From Pseudomonas sp. N3-W (GTDB taxonomy: Bacteria > Pseudomonadota > Gammaproteobacteria > Pseudomonadales > Pseudomonadaceae), in the NCBI RefSeq assembly GCF_024970185.1, contig NZ_CP103965.1:244001-308000 (forward strand): a stretch of DNA of 64,000 nt, in the 5' to 3' direction. The notes under the pieces are model-generated. The model made no database searches, was not told the origin of the DNA, and was given only the letters and a program-made list of their open reading frames with translations. This document shows, piece by piece, positions 44,613-54,601 of the stretch. Numbering within the stretch: the first letter of the stretch is position 1; the number at the start of each line of letters is the position of its first letter. Both the position numbers and the translations under genes were made by a program.

Positions 44613-44629
44613 GTGTGTAGCGGTTATCC

Positions 44630-45943
44630 ATGAAAACCCCCGTTTGGTTCCCCCAGAGTTTCTTCTCCCGCACCCTTTGGCTGGTGCTGATAGTCGTCCT
44701 GTTCTCCAAAGCACTGACCCTGGTTTATCTGCTGATGAACGAAGACGTGCTGGTGGATCGCCAATACAGCCACGGTGTCGCCCTGACGCTGCGCGCCTAT
44801 TGGGCCGCCGACGAAGAAAACCGTGCAAAAATCGCTGATGCCGCGACCCTGATCCGGGTGGTGGGCGCTGGTGTGCCGGAAGGCGAACAGCACTGGCCGT
44901 ACAGCGAGATCTATCAGCGGCAGATGCAGGCAGAGCTGGGTGCCGATACCGAGGTCAGGTTACGCATGCACTCGCCGCCGGCGCTGTGGGTCCGTGCACC
45001 CAGCCTGGGCGATGGCTGGCTGAAAGTGCCGCTGTACCCGCATCCGTTGCGTGGCCAGAAAATCTGGAACGTACTTGGCTGGTTCCTCGCCATTGGCTTG
45101 CTGTCCACTGCCTCGGCGTGGATTTTTGTCAGCCAGCTCAATCAGCCGCTGAAACGCCTGGTGTACGCCGCAAGGCAACTGGGTCAGGGCCGCAGCGTAC
45201 GCCTGCCGATCAGTGATACGCCCAGCGAGATGGCCGAGGTTTATCGCGCCTTCAACCAGATGGCTGAAGACGTCGAACAGGCCGGTCGTGAGCGCGAGCT
45301 GATGCTGGCCGGGGTGTCCCATGATCTGCGTACGCCGCTGACCCGGTTGCGACTGTCGCTGGAGCTGATGGGCGATCACAGCGACCTGAGCGATGACATG
45401 GTGCGCGACATCGAAGACATGGACGCGATTCTCGACCAGTTCCTGGCGTTCATTCGCGATGGTCGTGACGAGTCGGTGGAAGAGGTAGACCTGACCGATC
45501 TGGTGCGAGAGGTCGCTGCGCCCTACAACCAGAACGAAGAGAAAGTGCGCCTGCGTCTGGAACCGATCCAGCCGTTCCCGTTGCGTCGGGTGTCGATGAA
45601 ACGCCTGCTGAACAACCTGATTGGCAACGCCCTGCATCACGCCGGCAGCGGCGTTGAGGTGGCGGCCTATGTGTCCGGCGATACCAGTGCGCCGTATGTG
45701 GTGCTGAGTGTGATGGACCGTGGGGCGGGGATTGATCCGTCGGAGCTTGAGGCGATCTTCAACCCGTTTACCCGTGGCGATCGGGCTCGGGGCGGGAAGG
45801 GGACCGGGTTGGGTCTGGCGATTGTGAAGCGGATCGCTTCGATGCACGGCGGCAATGTCGAGTTGCGTAACCGCTCCGGTGGTGGACTGGAGGCGCGGGT
45901 GCGGTTGCCGTTGGGGCTAATGCTGCCGCGGGATGCGGTTTAA
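44630..45943 (+). CDS. envZ: Osmolarity sensor histidine kinase EnvZ
   Basis: A 437-residue inner-membrane kinase with two helices (about 12-30 and 148-168) flanking a periplasmic sensor, a HAMP domain (LNQPLKRLVYAARQLGQGRS), the dimerisation domain with His231 in AGVSHDLRTPLTRLRLSLE, and the ATPase domain (NLIGNALHHAG, DRGAGIDPSE, GGKGTGLGLAIVKRIASMHG). It phosphorylates OmpR. The separate ribosome site is poor. Confidence 0.95.
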   Translation: MKTPVWFPQSFFSRTLWLVLIVVLFSKALTLVYLLMNEDVLVDRQYSHGVALTLRAYWAADEENRAKIADAATLIRVVGAGVPEGEQHWPYSEIYQRQMQAELGADTEVRLRMHSPPALWVRAPSLGDGWLKVPLYPHPLRGQKIWNVLGWFLAIGLLSTASAWIFVSQLNQPLKRLVYAARQLGQGRSVRLPISDTPSEMAEVYRAFNQMAEDVEQAGRERELMLAGVSHDLRTPLTRLRLSLELMGDHSDLSDDMVRDIEDMDAILDQFLAFIRDGRDESVEEVDLTDLVREVAAPYNQNEEKVRLRLEPIQPFPLRRVSMKRLLNNLIGNALHHAGSGVEVAAYVSGDTSAPYVVLSVMDRGAGIDPSELEAIFNPFTRGDRARGGKGTGLGLAIVKRIASMHGGNVELRNRSGGGLEARVRLPLGLMLPRDAV

Positions 45944-45959
45944 GCGCCGCAGACAACCC

Positions 45960-46094
45960 TTGTGGCGAGGGAGCTTGCTCCCGCTGGAGACCGCAGGACT
46001 CCCGATTTCGGCAACCGCGTTCTTTCAGCTAGAGCACGGTTGCCCGGTTTTACGACTGCTGCGCAGCCGAGCGGGAGCAAGCTCCCTCGCCATA
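45960..46094. repeat. 135-base composite inverted repeat, copy 2
   Basis: Ends TGTGGCGAGGGAGCTTGCTC and GAGCAAGCTCCCTCGCCA. The interior shares ACGGTTGCC, GGTTTT and CTGCTGCGCAGCCGAGCG with copy 3 at 48.8 kb. Confidence 0.8.
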
Positions 46095-46110
46095 GGGGAC
46101 CGAGTCGGTT

Positions 46111-47016
46111 TTAGCCTTTGCCTTTGGTCCGGGTCATGTTCGGCCCACCATTCTTCTCAAGATGCTCGATGATGATCCCCGCCACGTTCTTCCCGGTGGT
46201 GGTTTCGATCCCTTCCAGACCCGGCGACGAGTTCACTTCCATCACCAGCGGCCCATGATTGGAGCGCAGGATATCCACACCTGCCACCGCCAACCCCATC
46301 ACCTTCGCCGCACGCAGTGCAGTCATGCGCTCTTCCGGGGTGATCTTGATCAGGCTCGCACTGCCACCGCGATGCAGGTTGGAGCGAAACTCCCCCGGCT
46401 TGGCCTGGCGCTTCATCGCCGCGATCACCTTGTCACCCACCACGAAGCAACGAATGTCGGCACCGCCGGCCTCCTTGATGTACTCCTGAACCATGATGTT
46501 CTGCTTCAGGCCCATGAAGGCCTCGATCACCGATTCAGCCGCTGTCGCCGTCTCACACAGCACCACGCCGATACCCTGAGTGCCTTCCAGCACCTTGATC
46601 ACCAGCGGTGCGCCGTTGACCATGTCGATCAGGTCGGGAATGTCGTCCGGGGAGTGGGCAAATCCGGTGACTGGCAAACCAATTCCCCGGCGCGACAGCA
46701 GTTGCAGTGAACGCAGCTTGTCCCGCGAACGGGCAATGGCCACCGATTCGTTGAGCGGGAACACCCCCATCATTTCGAATTGACGCAGCACCGCGCAGCC
46801 ATAAAACGTTACCGAAGCGCCGATCCGCGGGATCACCGCATCAAACCCCTCCAGCGGTTTGCCGCGGTAGTGGATCTGCGGCTTGTGGCTGGCAATGTTC
46901 ATGTAGGCGCGCAACGTGTCGATCACCACCATTTCATGGCCGCGCTCGGTCCCGGCTTCAACCAGGCGGCGGGTGGAATACAGACGCGGGTTCCGCGACA
47001 GCACAGCGATCTTCAT
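46111..47016 (-). CDS. rimK: RimK, ribosomal protein S6 glutamate ligase
   Basis: A 301-residue ATP-grasp enzyme. The N-terminal [20 protein letters not shown], the [22 protein letters not shown] loop, [20 protein letters not shown] and [14 protein letters not shown] metal/substrate loop match RimK. It adds glutamates to the C-terminus of S6 and so tunes the ribosome. Its start overlaps the rimB stop (ATGA). With an EAL gene and rimB it forms the rimABK operon described in P. fluorescens, where the EAL protein and c-di-GMP modulate RimK activity. Confidence 0.93.
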   Translation of the reverse strand: MKIAVLSRNPRLYSTRRLVEAGTERGHEMVVIDTLRAYMNIASHKPQIHYRGKPLEGFDAVIPRIGASVTFYGCAVLRQFEMMGVFPLNESVAIARSRDKLRSLQLLSRRGIGLPVTGFAHSPDDIPDLIDMVNGAPLVIKVLEGTQGIGVVLCETATAAESVIEAFMGLKQNIMVQEYIKEAGGADIRCFVVGDKVIAAMKRQAKPGEFRSNLHRGGSASLIKITPEERMTALRAAKVMGLAVAGVDILRSNHGPLVMEVNSSPGLEGIETTTGKNVAGIIIEHLEKNGGPNMTRTKGKG

Positions 47017-47492
47017 GCAACACCTGTGGAGGAGGTAGATACCGGGAACACCGGCTTGTCTTGAACGTATTTAATGCCCGGATTGACCACCAGTTGGCCG
47101 TCGATCAGGGCTTTGGAACCAAGCAACAGGCGATAACGCATGGACTTGCGGCAGGCCAGGGTGAACTCGACCCGCCAGACCCGGTCACCCAGGGCCAATG
47201 TCGTGCTGATCACGTAGCGCACCTGCGCGTGACCGTTGGAGCTCTTGATGGTTTTCATCGTCACCAGCGGCGCTTCGCAGCGCCGGTGACGCAGTTGCAC
47301 CACCGTGCCCAGATGCGCGGTAAAGCGCACCCACTGCTTGCCATCACGTTCGAACGGTTCGATGTCGGTGGCATGCAGGCTGGAGGTGCTGGCACCGGTG
47401 TCGATCTTTGCTCGCAGGCCCGCCACTCCCAGTTCAGGGAGCGCCACCCACTCGCGCAGACCGACAACGGTCAAATGGTCAAATGTCTTCAA
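47013..47492 (-). CDS. rimB: RimB, retropepsin-like aspartic protease
   Basis: A 159-residue protein of the ATP-dependent zinc protease/RimB family. The active-site-like DTGAS at residues 31-35 ([14 protein letters not shown]) and the closing [18 protein letters not shown] are the family landmarks. It lies between rimA and rimK, overlapping rimK. In P. fluorescens RimB trims the glutamate tails or otherwise opposes RimK; its exact action here is inferred from that system. Confidence 0.88.
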   Translation of the reverse strand: MKTFDHLTVVGLREWVALPELGVAGLRAKIDTGASTSSLHATDIEPFERDGKQWVRFTAHLGTVVQLRHRRCEAPLVTMKTIKSSNGHAQVRYVISTTLALGDRVWRVEFTLACRKSMRYRLLLGSKALIDGQLVVNPGIKYVQDKPVFPVSTSSTGVA

Positions 47493-47509
47493 TAGGTAAA
47501 AACCGGCGA

Positions 47510-48289
47510 TTAACGCGTCCAGGCCTCAGGTGGCACCTGGGCCAGCGCTTTGAATGCAGGCTTGGCGAACCAGAAGCCCTGCATCAGAAAAATTCCACAG
47601 TCCGCCAGGAAATCCCGTTCCCCGGCACTTTCGATGCCTTCGGCGATGACTGTAACGTTCAGATCCGCACAGATTGTGACAATCCCCCGGACGATAGCCT
47701 GACGAACACGGTCGCGGTCGACATCGCGGATCAGCGCCATGTCGAGTTTGATCAGGTCCGGTTGGAAATCAGCCAGCAGATTGAGCCCCGAATAACCGGC
47801 ACCGAAATCGTCGATGGCGGTCATGAAGCCGAATTCGCGGTATTCACGCAGAATATTGGTCAAATGGCGATAGTTATCTACGTGCTCGCTTTCAAGTGTT
47901 TCGAAAATCAGCTGGTTGATCGGGAAATTGTATTTTTTCGCCGCCTCCAGCGTGCTGCGAATGCACAACTCGGGCCGGTACACGGCGTTGGGCATGAAGT
48001 TGATCGACAGGTGGGTCTGCATGCCCAGATTGGCCGCGCCTTCTATGGCGCGGGTTCGGCATAGCTGGTCGAAGCGGTAGCGGTTTTCTTCGGTTATCTG
48101 GTCGAGCACCGACGCCGCCCCTTCGCCGGCCAGGCCGCGCACCAGCGCTTCGTGGGCGAAAATCGACTGGTCACGCAGATCGACAATCGGCTGGTAGGCA
48201 AAGGAAAAATCGAAGCCCAGCGGCTCGCTTTGCGTGCACCCTTTGCAACCGCCCTTGGGCGAGGTCAATGAAGCTGGAAACTTGGTCAC
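47510..48289 (-). CDS. rimA: RimA, EAL-domain c-di-GMP phosphodiesterase
   Basis: A 259-residue stand-alone EAL protein. Key parts are in place: AHEALVRG (the EAL loop), LSINFMPNAVY, LIFETLES, the AIDDFGAGYSGLNLL double Asp, IKLDM and VIAEGIES. All metal ligands of active enzymes appear conserved, so it probably hydrolyses c-di-GMP. The N-terminus has CKGC (about 15-18), perhaps a metal or redox site. I chose the GTG at 48289, which has GGAG seven bases upstream; an ATG 39 bases earlier is possible. First gene of rimABK. Confidence 0.88.
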   Translation of the reverse strand: MTKFPASLTSPKGGCKGCTQSEPLGFDFSFAYQPIVDLRDQSIFAHEALVRGLAGEGAASVLDQITEENRYRFDQLCRTRAIEGAANLGMQTHLSINFMPNAVYRPELCIRSTLEAAKKYNFPINQLIFETLESEHVDNYRHLTNILREYREFGFMTAIDDFGAGYSGLNLLADFQPDLIKLDMALIRDVDRDRVRQAIVRGIVTICADLNVTVIAEGIESAGERDFLADCGIFLMQGFWFAKPAFKALAQVPPEAWTR

Positions 48290-48406
48290 TCGAACACTCC
48301 ATGCCGATGCGCCCGGCGAAGATGACATTCTATCTGGAGGGCCGAGTTCTTGCGCCCGACAGAAACGGTAGTACAGTTCCGACTATTGGCAGAAAGAGGA
48401 ATTCCG

Positions 48407-48814
48407 GTGGCACAAAAACAGGAAGAGGACGACAAGGTCCGTCTCGATAAATGGTTGTGGGCCGCGCGTTTTTACAAAACACGTGCTTTAGCCAAGGCAG
48501 CCATCGAGAGCGGCAAGGTGCATTGCCGGGGTGAACGCTGCAAACCAGGCAAGGAACCGAGGATAGGCGACGAGTTTCAGATTCGTGCAGGGTTCGACGA
48601 ACGGACGGTGGTGGTTCAGGCGCTGTCGATCGTGCGCCGTGGCGCGCCTGAAGCTCAGACACTGTATGCCGAAACCGAAGCCAGCATCGCTAAACGCGAA
48701 GCCGCCGCAGCCATGCGCAAGGCCGGCTCGCTGGGCGTGAGCACCGATGGCAAGCCGAGCAAGAAACAGCGACGGGATCTGTTCAAGTTTCGCGGTAGCA
48801 GCAACGACGAGTGA
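48407..48814 (+). CDS. hslR: HslR (Hsp15), S4-domain ribosome-associated heat shock protein
   Basis: A 135-residue basic protein. An S4 RNA-binding domain (VRLDKWLWAARFYKTRALAK, SGKVHCRGER) is followed by a basic helix and tail (KPSKKQRRDLFKFRG). Hsp15 binds stalled 50S subunits carrying a peptidyl-tRNA. The start is a GTG after AGAGGA. It lies upstream of hslO, the usual pairing in Pseudomonas, though a repeat and a decayed gene now intervene. Confidence 0.92.
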   Translation: MAQKQEEDDKVRLDKWLWAARFYKTRALAKAAIESGKVHCRGERCKPGKEPRIGDEFQIRAGFDERTVVVQALSIVRRGAPEAQTLYAETEASIAKREAAAAMRKAGSLGVSTDGKPSKKQRRDLFKFRGSSNDE

Positions 48815-48826
48815 GCCAGTGCTCTT

Positions 48827-48960
48827 GTGTGGCGAGGGAGCTTGCTCCCGCTGGAGGCCGAAGGACTCCCTGTCCCACGACCGAGTTGCAGATAAAACAC
48901 GGTTGCCTGGTTTTGCGGCTGCTGCGCAGCCGAGCGCGAGCAAGCTCCCTCGCCACAGGG
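48827..48960. repeat. 135-base composite inverted repeat, copy 3
   Basis: Ends TGTGGCGAGGGAGCTTGCTC and GAGCAAGCTCCCTCGCCACA. The interior matches copy 2 over CCGCTGGAG.CCG.AGGACTCC and ACGGTTGCC.GGTTTT, so the whole unit, not only the ends, was copied. Confidence 0.8.
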
Positions 48961-48974
48961 AAGGCATCAAGGTA

Positions 48975-49343
48975 TCAACGTGCAGCCTTAGCCACACTCA
49001 TCCGCGAAGCCACCGGCCATTTCACCAGCAGGCCGTCACTTTCAGGAAAAACGCCGAAGCGTGATACGCAAACAGCGTGTCACCCTTGATCAGCAGCGTC
49101 AGCAGGACCACCCCGACCACGGCGTCAAACGGACGCAGACTTGCAATTGCCCAGATGCGTAGCCATATCGGGTGACTTGCCAGCGGTGCATCAAGCCGGT
49201 GAAACGAGCCACTCGTCGAAAAGCACACACGACATCTGACCCGTAGGCCATAACCAGAATGCCAACAGTGCCAAAGGCACCACATTGCACAGAACCAGCC
49301 GACCGAGGTTCCACCTTGCTTGGAACACACCCGGATTGTTCAT
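48975..49343 (-). pseudogene. Decayed membrane-protein gene (possibly PAP2/lipid A phosphotransferase type)
   Basis: Three frames on the minus strand read as pieces of one protein. Frame one starts at 49343 ([20 protein letters not shown], then a hydrophobic helix and CVLFDEWL) and hits a stop at about 49195. Frame two continues FHRLDAPLASHPIWLRIWAI and ASLRPFDAVVGVVLLTLLIK, ending at 49022. A third frame gives RFGVFPESDGLLVKWPVASR to a stop at 48975. One extra base at the WL-F junction and an internal deletion explain this. The style recalls lipid A phosphotransferase or PAP2 proteins, but the catalytic part is missing, so the family name is a guess. Confidence 0.55.
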
Positions 49344-49434
49344 AAAATGCCTCCAACGGCTGAACAGTACGCAGCAAAGGCGTATTTTTACGTTCTGTAA
49401 CCTTTTTTGTCACCCCATTCAGATACCTAGACCT

Positions 49435-50337
49435 ATGAGCGATCTACCGGATACCGACTACACCCAACGCTTCATTTTTGATGACAGCGACACCCGTGGC
49501 GAACTGGTTGCGTTGGAACGTAGCTATGCCGAAGTACTGGCCAAACACCCCTACCCGGAGCCGGTGGCGCAGTTGCTTGGTGAGCTGATGGCCGCCGCGT
49601 CGCTGCTGGTTGGCACCCTGAAGTTCGACGGCTTGCTGATCCTGCAGGCCCGGTCCGATGGCCCCATTCCGCTGCTGATGATCGAATGCTCCAGCGAGCG
49701 CGAAATCCGTGGCCTGGCCCGTTATGAAGCGGACCAGATTGCCCCCGACGCGACCCTCGCCGACCTCATGCCCAACGGCGTGCTGGCACTGACCATCGAC
49801 CCGACTCAAGGCCAGCGCTACCAGGGCATTGTCGATCTCGACGGCGAAACCCTGTCCGATTGCTTCACCAACTATTTCGTCATGTCACAGCAGGTCGGCA
49901 CGCGTTTCTGGCTGTACGCCGATGGCCGTCGCGCCCGTGGCCTGCTGCTGCAGCAACTGCCGGCCGACCGCCTGCGAGACGAAGAAGAACGCGCCGCCAG
50001 CTGGCAGCACGTCACCGCGCTCGCCAGCACCCTGACGGCTGATGAATTACTGAGCCTGGACAACGAAACCGTACTCCATCGCCTCTATCATGAAGAGCAG
50101 GTGCGTCTGTTCGACGCGCAGAAACTGCGCTTCCGTTGCAGCTGCTCCCGCGAGCGTTCGGCCAATGCGCTGGTCAGCCTCGGTCTGGAAGATGCGCAAG
50201 CATTGGTGGTCGAACACGGTGGCAACATCGAGATCGATTGCCAGTTTTGCAATCATCGCTACCTGTTCGATGCGGCGGATATCACTCAATTGTTCGCTGG
50301 CGCGGGTGTAGATACGCCGTCAGATACCCGTCACTAA
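49435..50337 (+). CDS. hslO: Hsp33 redox-regulated chaperone
   Basis: A 300-residue holdase chaperone. The C-terminal zinc site is complete: CSC (235 and 237) and CQFC (269 and 272). The N-terminal domain ([33 protein letters not shown]) fits the family. Under oxidative stress with heat the cysteines form disulfides, zinc is lost and the chaperone becomes active. The chosen ATG gives [13 protein letters not shown]; the frame is open upstream over the pseudogene but not used. Confidence 0.94.
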   Translation: MSDLPDTDYTQRFIFDDSDTRGELVALERSYAEVLAKHPYPEPVAQLLGELMAAASLLVGTLKFDGLLILQARSDGPIPLLMIECSSEREIRGLARYEADQIAPDATLADLMPNGVLALTIDPTQGQRYQGIVDLDGETLSDCFTNYFVMSQQVGTRFWLYADGRRARGLLLQQLPADRLRDEEERAASWQHVTALASTLTADELLSLDNETVLHRLYHEEQVRLFDAQKLRFRCSCSRERSANALVSLGLEDAQALVVEHGGNIEIDCQFCNHRYLFDAADITQLFAGAGVDTPSDTRH

Positions 50338-50456
50338 AACGGTTCAGCGCAGGTAAATTCACTGCTCAACGCCGGAATAACGCCGTTACGACGGGAGGGC
50401 CCTACTCTTTTTGGGCTTTTCTGGCATAATCCGGCCCACTTTTTTCGCGGTAGTAG

Positions 50457-52064
<1,608 letters not shown>

Positions 52065-52080
52065 GGTTTGATGGAATGAG

Positions 52081-52109
52081 AAAGCCGCCTTCAGGGGCGG
52101 CTTTTTTTT
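52081..52109 (+). terminator. Intrinsic terminator of pckA
   Basis: AGCCGCC-TTCAGG-GGCGGCT followed by eight T, 17 bases after the pckA stop. Confidence 0.92.
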
Positions 52110-52187
52110 GTGTGCAATTCAGGCTAACGGATTCACAACTGCCAATATTCCAACCGAAAAGAATTTAAGCAGCCAGAATATTGCCAC

Positions 52188-52553
52188 TTATGCGCTCGGC
52201 TGAATGCCTTCCAATTCAAGCGTATCCCACCGCTGCACCTTGACCGCTTGGTAAAGCATGCCAATCGTCAACGCCACCTTGTCCCCGCGCCCCTTCGCCC
52301 TGCGCTTCAGATGCATATCAAACCCTTCCGGCTGAAAGTAGCGATAGGCGTCGTAGTCCACGAAATCTATCCCGAACTGCTCCTCCAGCGATTCCATCAA
52401 ATGCCGCGCATCGGCGCCATCGCAGTTCAGGTCGAAGTTGATCGAGGTGGTCAGGCTGATGGTTTTGCGTTCGGGCAGCCCGAGCTCTTCGTGCAACAGC
52501 TGCATGAGCAGGTGCATGGCGTGGTCGTCGGGGAAGTTGGGGGCGAGGTTCAT
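52188..52553 (-). CDS. DUF1493 family protein
   Basis: A 121-residue protein of the acyl-carrier-like DUF1493 group (LLHEELGLPERKTISLTTSI, DGADARHLMESLEEQFGIDF, YFQPEGFDMHL). The layout recalls acyl carrier proteins, but the attachment Ser is not evident, so a carrier role is doubtful. The function is unknown. No partner gene is adjacent. Confidence 0.8.
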   Translation of the reverse strand: MNLAPNFPDDHAMHLLMQLLHEELGLPERKTISLTTSINFDLNCDGADARHLMESLEEQFGIDFVDYDAYRYFQPEGFDMHLKRRAKGRGDKVALTIGMLYQAVKVQRWDTLELEGIQPSA

Positions 52554-52699
52554 GGGGCGTTGTCCGTTGGGGGCATGGCGATCAGGTGGCGCTGGTCGGA
52601 TCTTGCGACAAATTTTACGGCGTAATCACCCATAAAAGGCTATGGAGAAGGATCGCACAACAGGTTCAGATTAGACCTACACCCCTGTTTTTGAACCCT

Positions 52700-52747
52700 C
52701 GGTAACTTCACCGGCGCCGGCTTTGAGCCGTGCTTGAGTGGTTACCG
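52700..52747. promoter_or_regulatory. Inverted repeat CGGTAAC/GTTACCG before the toxin gene
   Basis: Seven-base arms at 52700-52706 and 52741-52747 with a GC-rich inner part (CCGGCGCCGG at 52711-52720). The right arm abuts the AAGGGAA ribosome site of the toxin gene, so a hairpin in the leader could limit its translation. Alternatively it is a decayed repeat. Confidence 0.35.
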
Positions 52748-52759
52748 AAGGGAATACGA

Positions 52760-53968
52760 ATGGGCAAGGAAACACCACAAGTGTGGCACCACTACGACAC
52801 TGATGGTGGGGGATACCGTCGGTTACGGGACATGACCGCTAGTGAGTTGGCGGCGAGGGATGCCAGGCAAAAAGCCTATGAAACCATGCTGTGCAGGCAA
52901 AACTCCTTCGAAAAAAGTCGGGAGGTGGCGTTTCAGGAAAAGAGTCAGACGCTCGCGGGTTGTGTGTTTGCCAAATCCTGCAAGTTGCCGGACTCCATCA
53001 TTGACTACAGCAGTCCATCTGGCTTCGTGCCGACGGATATCGTCGGTGAGTATGGCGAGTTGAGCTTGCTGGGAGGGCGTCGGGTTGATGCGGGTGATCG
53101 TTTGCCGCTCCAGAAGATCAGTGGTGTTTTGCCGGTGGGTATCGGCTCCTTGGCATTGGGTGGTGCGGCGATTGCGTCGGCCCCGGTCTCGGGCGCAACT
53201 ACTGTCGCCGGATTGGCTACGGCCGGTGTTGCTGGCGGTGCGTTGGTGGGTCTGGTTGCTCTGCTTGCGCCTTCAGGCTTGGGCGATGGCGCGCTTTATA
53301 CCGATGAACAGCTAAGGTCGCTCAAGCAGGCCCGAACACGAGTTCGTCTGCGAGTAGAAGCGCAGGCTGACGGGACACTCAAAGGCTATGGGTACAACAC
53401 GCAGAGCCGGCGCGATTGGGAGATGATTCCCGTCGTGACATTTGAGGCGCGCGGTTCGCAGCAAGTGGCAGACTTTGGCGATGGGGTCGAGTTGATCTGG
53501 ACGCCCGCAGAGAACCCGGCGGAGACGTTGGGAATCCCGGCGCTGGAAGCGGCACCGCAAGCGCCTCAGGTATGGATTTTTCCGCCAACGGAGCAGGCGG
53601 ACAAGATTATCGTTAGTCCGGCTTATCCGCCGGAGTATCAGGATTTCATTCTGGTGTTTCCGGCGGATTCGGGGGTTAGGCCGCTTTATGTTGTGTTGGG
53701 GGTACCAAGGGATTTTGGCTATCGTCTAGCTCCAGAAAAGCTGCTCGCGTTTCCAGATACCTATCCGGTGCCATCGAAAACCTCGGTGAAAGGTGGCGGG
53801 AAAAGAAGGGCGCGTTGGTTGGATTCGAAAGGTCGAATTTATGAGTGGGACTACATGCACGGAACGGTTGAGCAATACACCAGGCAAGGTAAACATCTTG
53901 GCGAGTTCAACGCGGAAACCGGAAAAAGACTATCGGATGCAGACCCGGAAAGGAGTACTCAGAAATGA
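52760..53968 (+). CDS. S-type pyocin-like protein with colicin E3-type 16S rRNase domain
   Basis: A 402-residue toxin. Residues about 1-125 hold a Cys-containing segment (GCVFAKSCKLPD, then SSPSGFVPTDIVGEYGELSL) seen in pyocin-like effectors; 135-185 is Gly/Ala rich; about 190-325 is the S-type pyocin domain (ARTRVRLRVEAQADGTLKGY, DFILVFPADSGVRPLYVVLG). The last ~55 residues match the colicin E3 nuclease: GGGKRRARW, GRIYEWDYMHGTVEQY and GEFNAETGKRL. The E3 catalytic set is in register: Asp364, His367, Glu371, Tyr373, with Arg398 near the end. E3 cuts 16S rRNA in the decoding site. No N-terminal receptor-binding domain of a classical bacteriocin is seen, so contact-dependent or type VI delivery is possible. 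AAGGGAA precedes the ATG; the stop overlaps the next gene. Confidence 0.88.
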   Translation: MGKETPQVWHHYDTDGGGYRRLRDMTASELAARDARQKAYETMLCRQNSFEKSREVAFQEKSQTLAGCVFAKSCKLPDSIIDYSSPSGFVPTDIVGEYGELSLLGGRRVDAGDRLPLQKISGVLPVGIGSLALGGAAIASAPVSGATTVAGLATAGVAGGALVGLVALLAPSGLGDGALYTDEQLRSLKQARTRVRLRVEAQADGTLKGYGYNTQSRRDWEMIPVVTFEARGSQQVADFGDGVELIWTPAENPAETLGIPALEAAPQAPQVWIFPPTEQADKIIVSPAYPPEYQDFILVFPADSGVRPLYVVLGVPRDFGYRLAPEKLLAFPDTYPVPSKTSVKGGGKRRARWLDSKGRIYEWDYMHGTVEQYTRQGKHLGEFNAETGKRLSDADPERSTQK

Positions 53969-54201
53969 AGCATTCTGTCAGAGCGTTTTATAAAACATCG
54001 GAGCGTCTGGCGTTTCGTGTTGATATTCCCGCCGAGGACTTCGAGCAGCTCAAGGCGCTGATGGCATGGACGGAGCCAGACGATCCGGTCTATGAATATG
54101 AATTATCGAACGAGCAAATAGGCAGCCTGGAAGCGCTCACCGGGAAGAAATTCGGCAGCCCGGATTACCTGTTTTTTTTGTCTTGTACGCGTGAACGTTG
54201 A
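53965..54201 (+). CDS. Probable immunity protein of the E3-type toxin
   Basis: A 78-residue protein whose ATG overlaps the toxin stop (ATGA), as toxin and immunity genes do. It does not look like the acidic Im3/cloacin immunity protein; instead it has the pattern DDPVYEYELSNEQIGSLEAL, then TGKKFGSPDYLFFLS, seen in small orphan partners of effector genes (DUF7683-like). Immunity is inferred from position only. Confidence 0.7.
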   Translation: MKHSVRAFYKTSERLAFRVDIPAEDFEQLKALMAWTEPDDPVYEYELSNEQIGSLEALTGKKFGSPDYLFFLSCTRER

Positions 54202-54255
54202 AATGAGCTGTTGGGTCGGGTGACCAGTCTCATCTTTTTAAGCTTTGTTCCGGCA

Positions 54256-54549
54256 TCAAATTGCTGTTGTTTTCGGCATTTTTTGCCGGGCAATACTCAG
54301 CAGTTGGTTGCCGTCCTGGGTCAGCAGGTACAGGGCGTTGATCAGGTTGGGGATGTCGCTGACGTCGGCTTGTCTGAAGTTTAGGCAGTAGAGGGTTTCG
54401 AGCAGGCCGCTGGCAGCGTGGATGCGTTGGTGGGCGGCGTCGAGAATTTCGTGTGCGTCGGCCATGGTATCGATGACCAGCACCGGCTTTTCGCTGTAGC
54501 GGCTGTTGAGTGGGCGGTAGCGGTCTGTCGGCAAATGGGCGGCGGTCAT
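54256..54549 (-). CDS. Small hypothetical protein, DUF6124/DUF3077-like
   Basis: A 97-residue protein with a helical core (KPVLVIDTMADAHEILDAAH, ASGLLETLYCLNF, NLINALYLLTQDGNQLLSIA). The layout recalls small Pseudomonas proteins of unknown function labelled DUF6124 or DUF3077. AGGAC lies ten bases before the ATG. An overlapping longer frame (54230-54601) is Arg/Pro rich and is rejected as a shadow. Confidence 0.6.
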   Translation of the reverse strand: MTAAHLPTDRYRPLNSRYSEKPVLVIDTMADAHEILDAAHQRIHAASGLLETLYCLNFRQADVSDIPNLINALYLLTQDGNQLLSIARQKMPKTTAI

Positions 54550-54601
54550 CGAGATTTGTCCTGTACGAAATGGGGAGATGGCTCCCCGCAGGCCGAGACA
54601 C

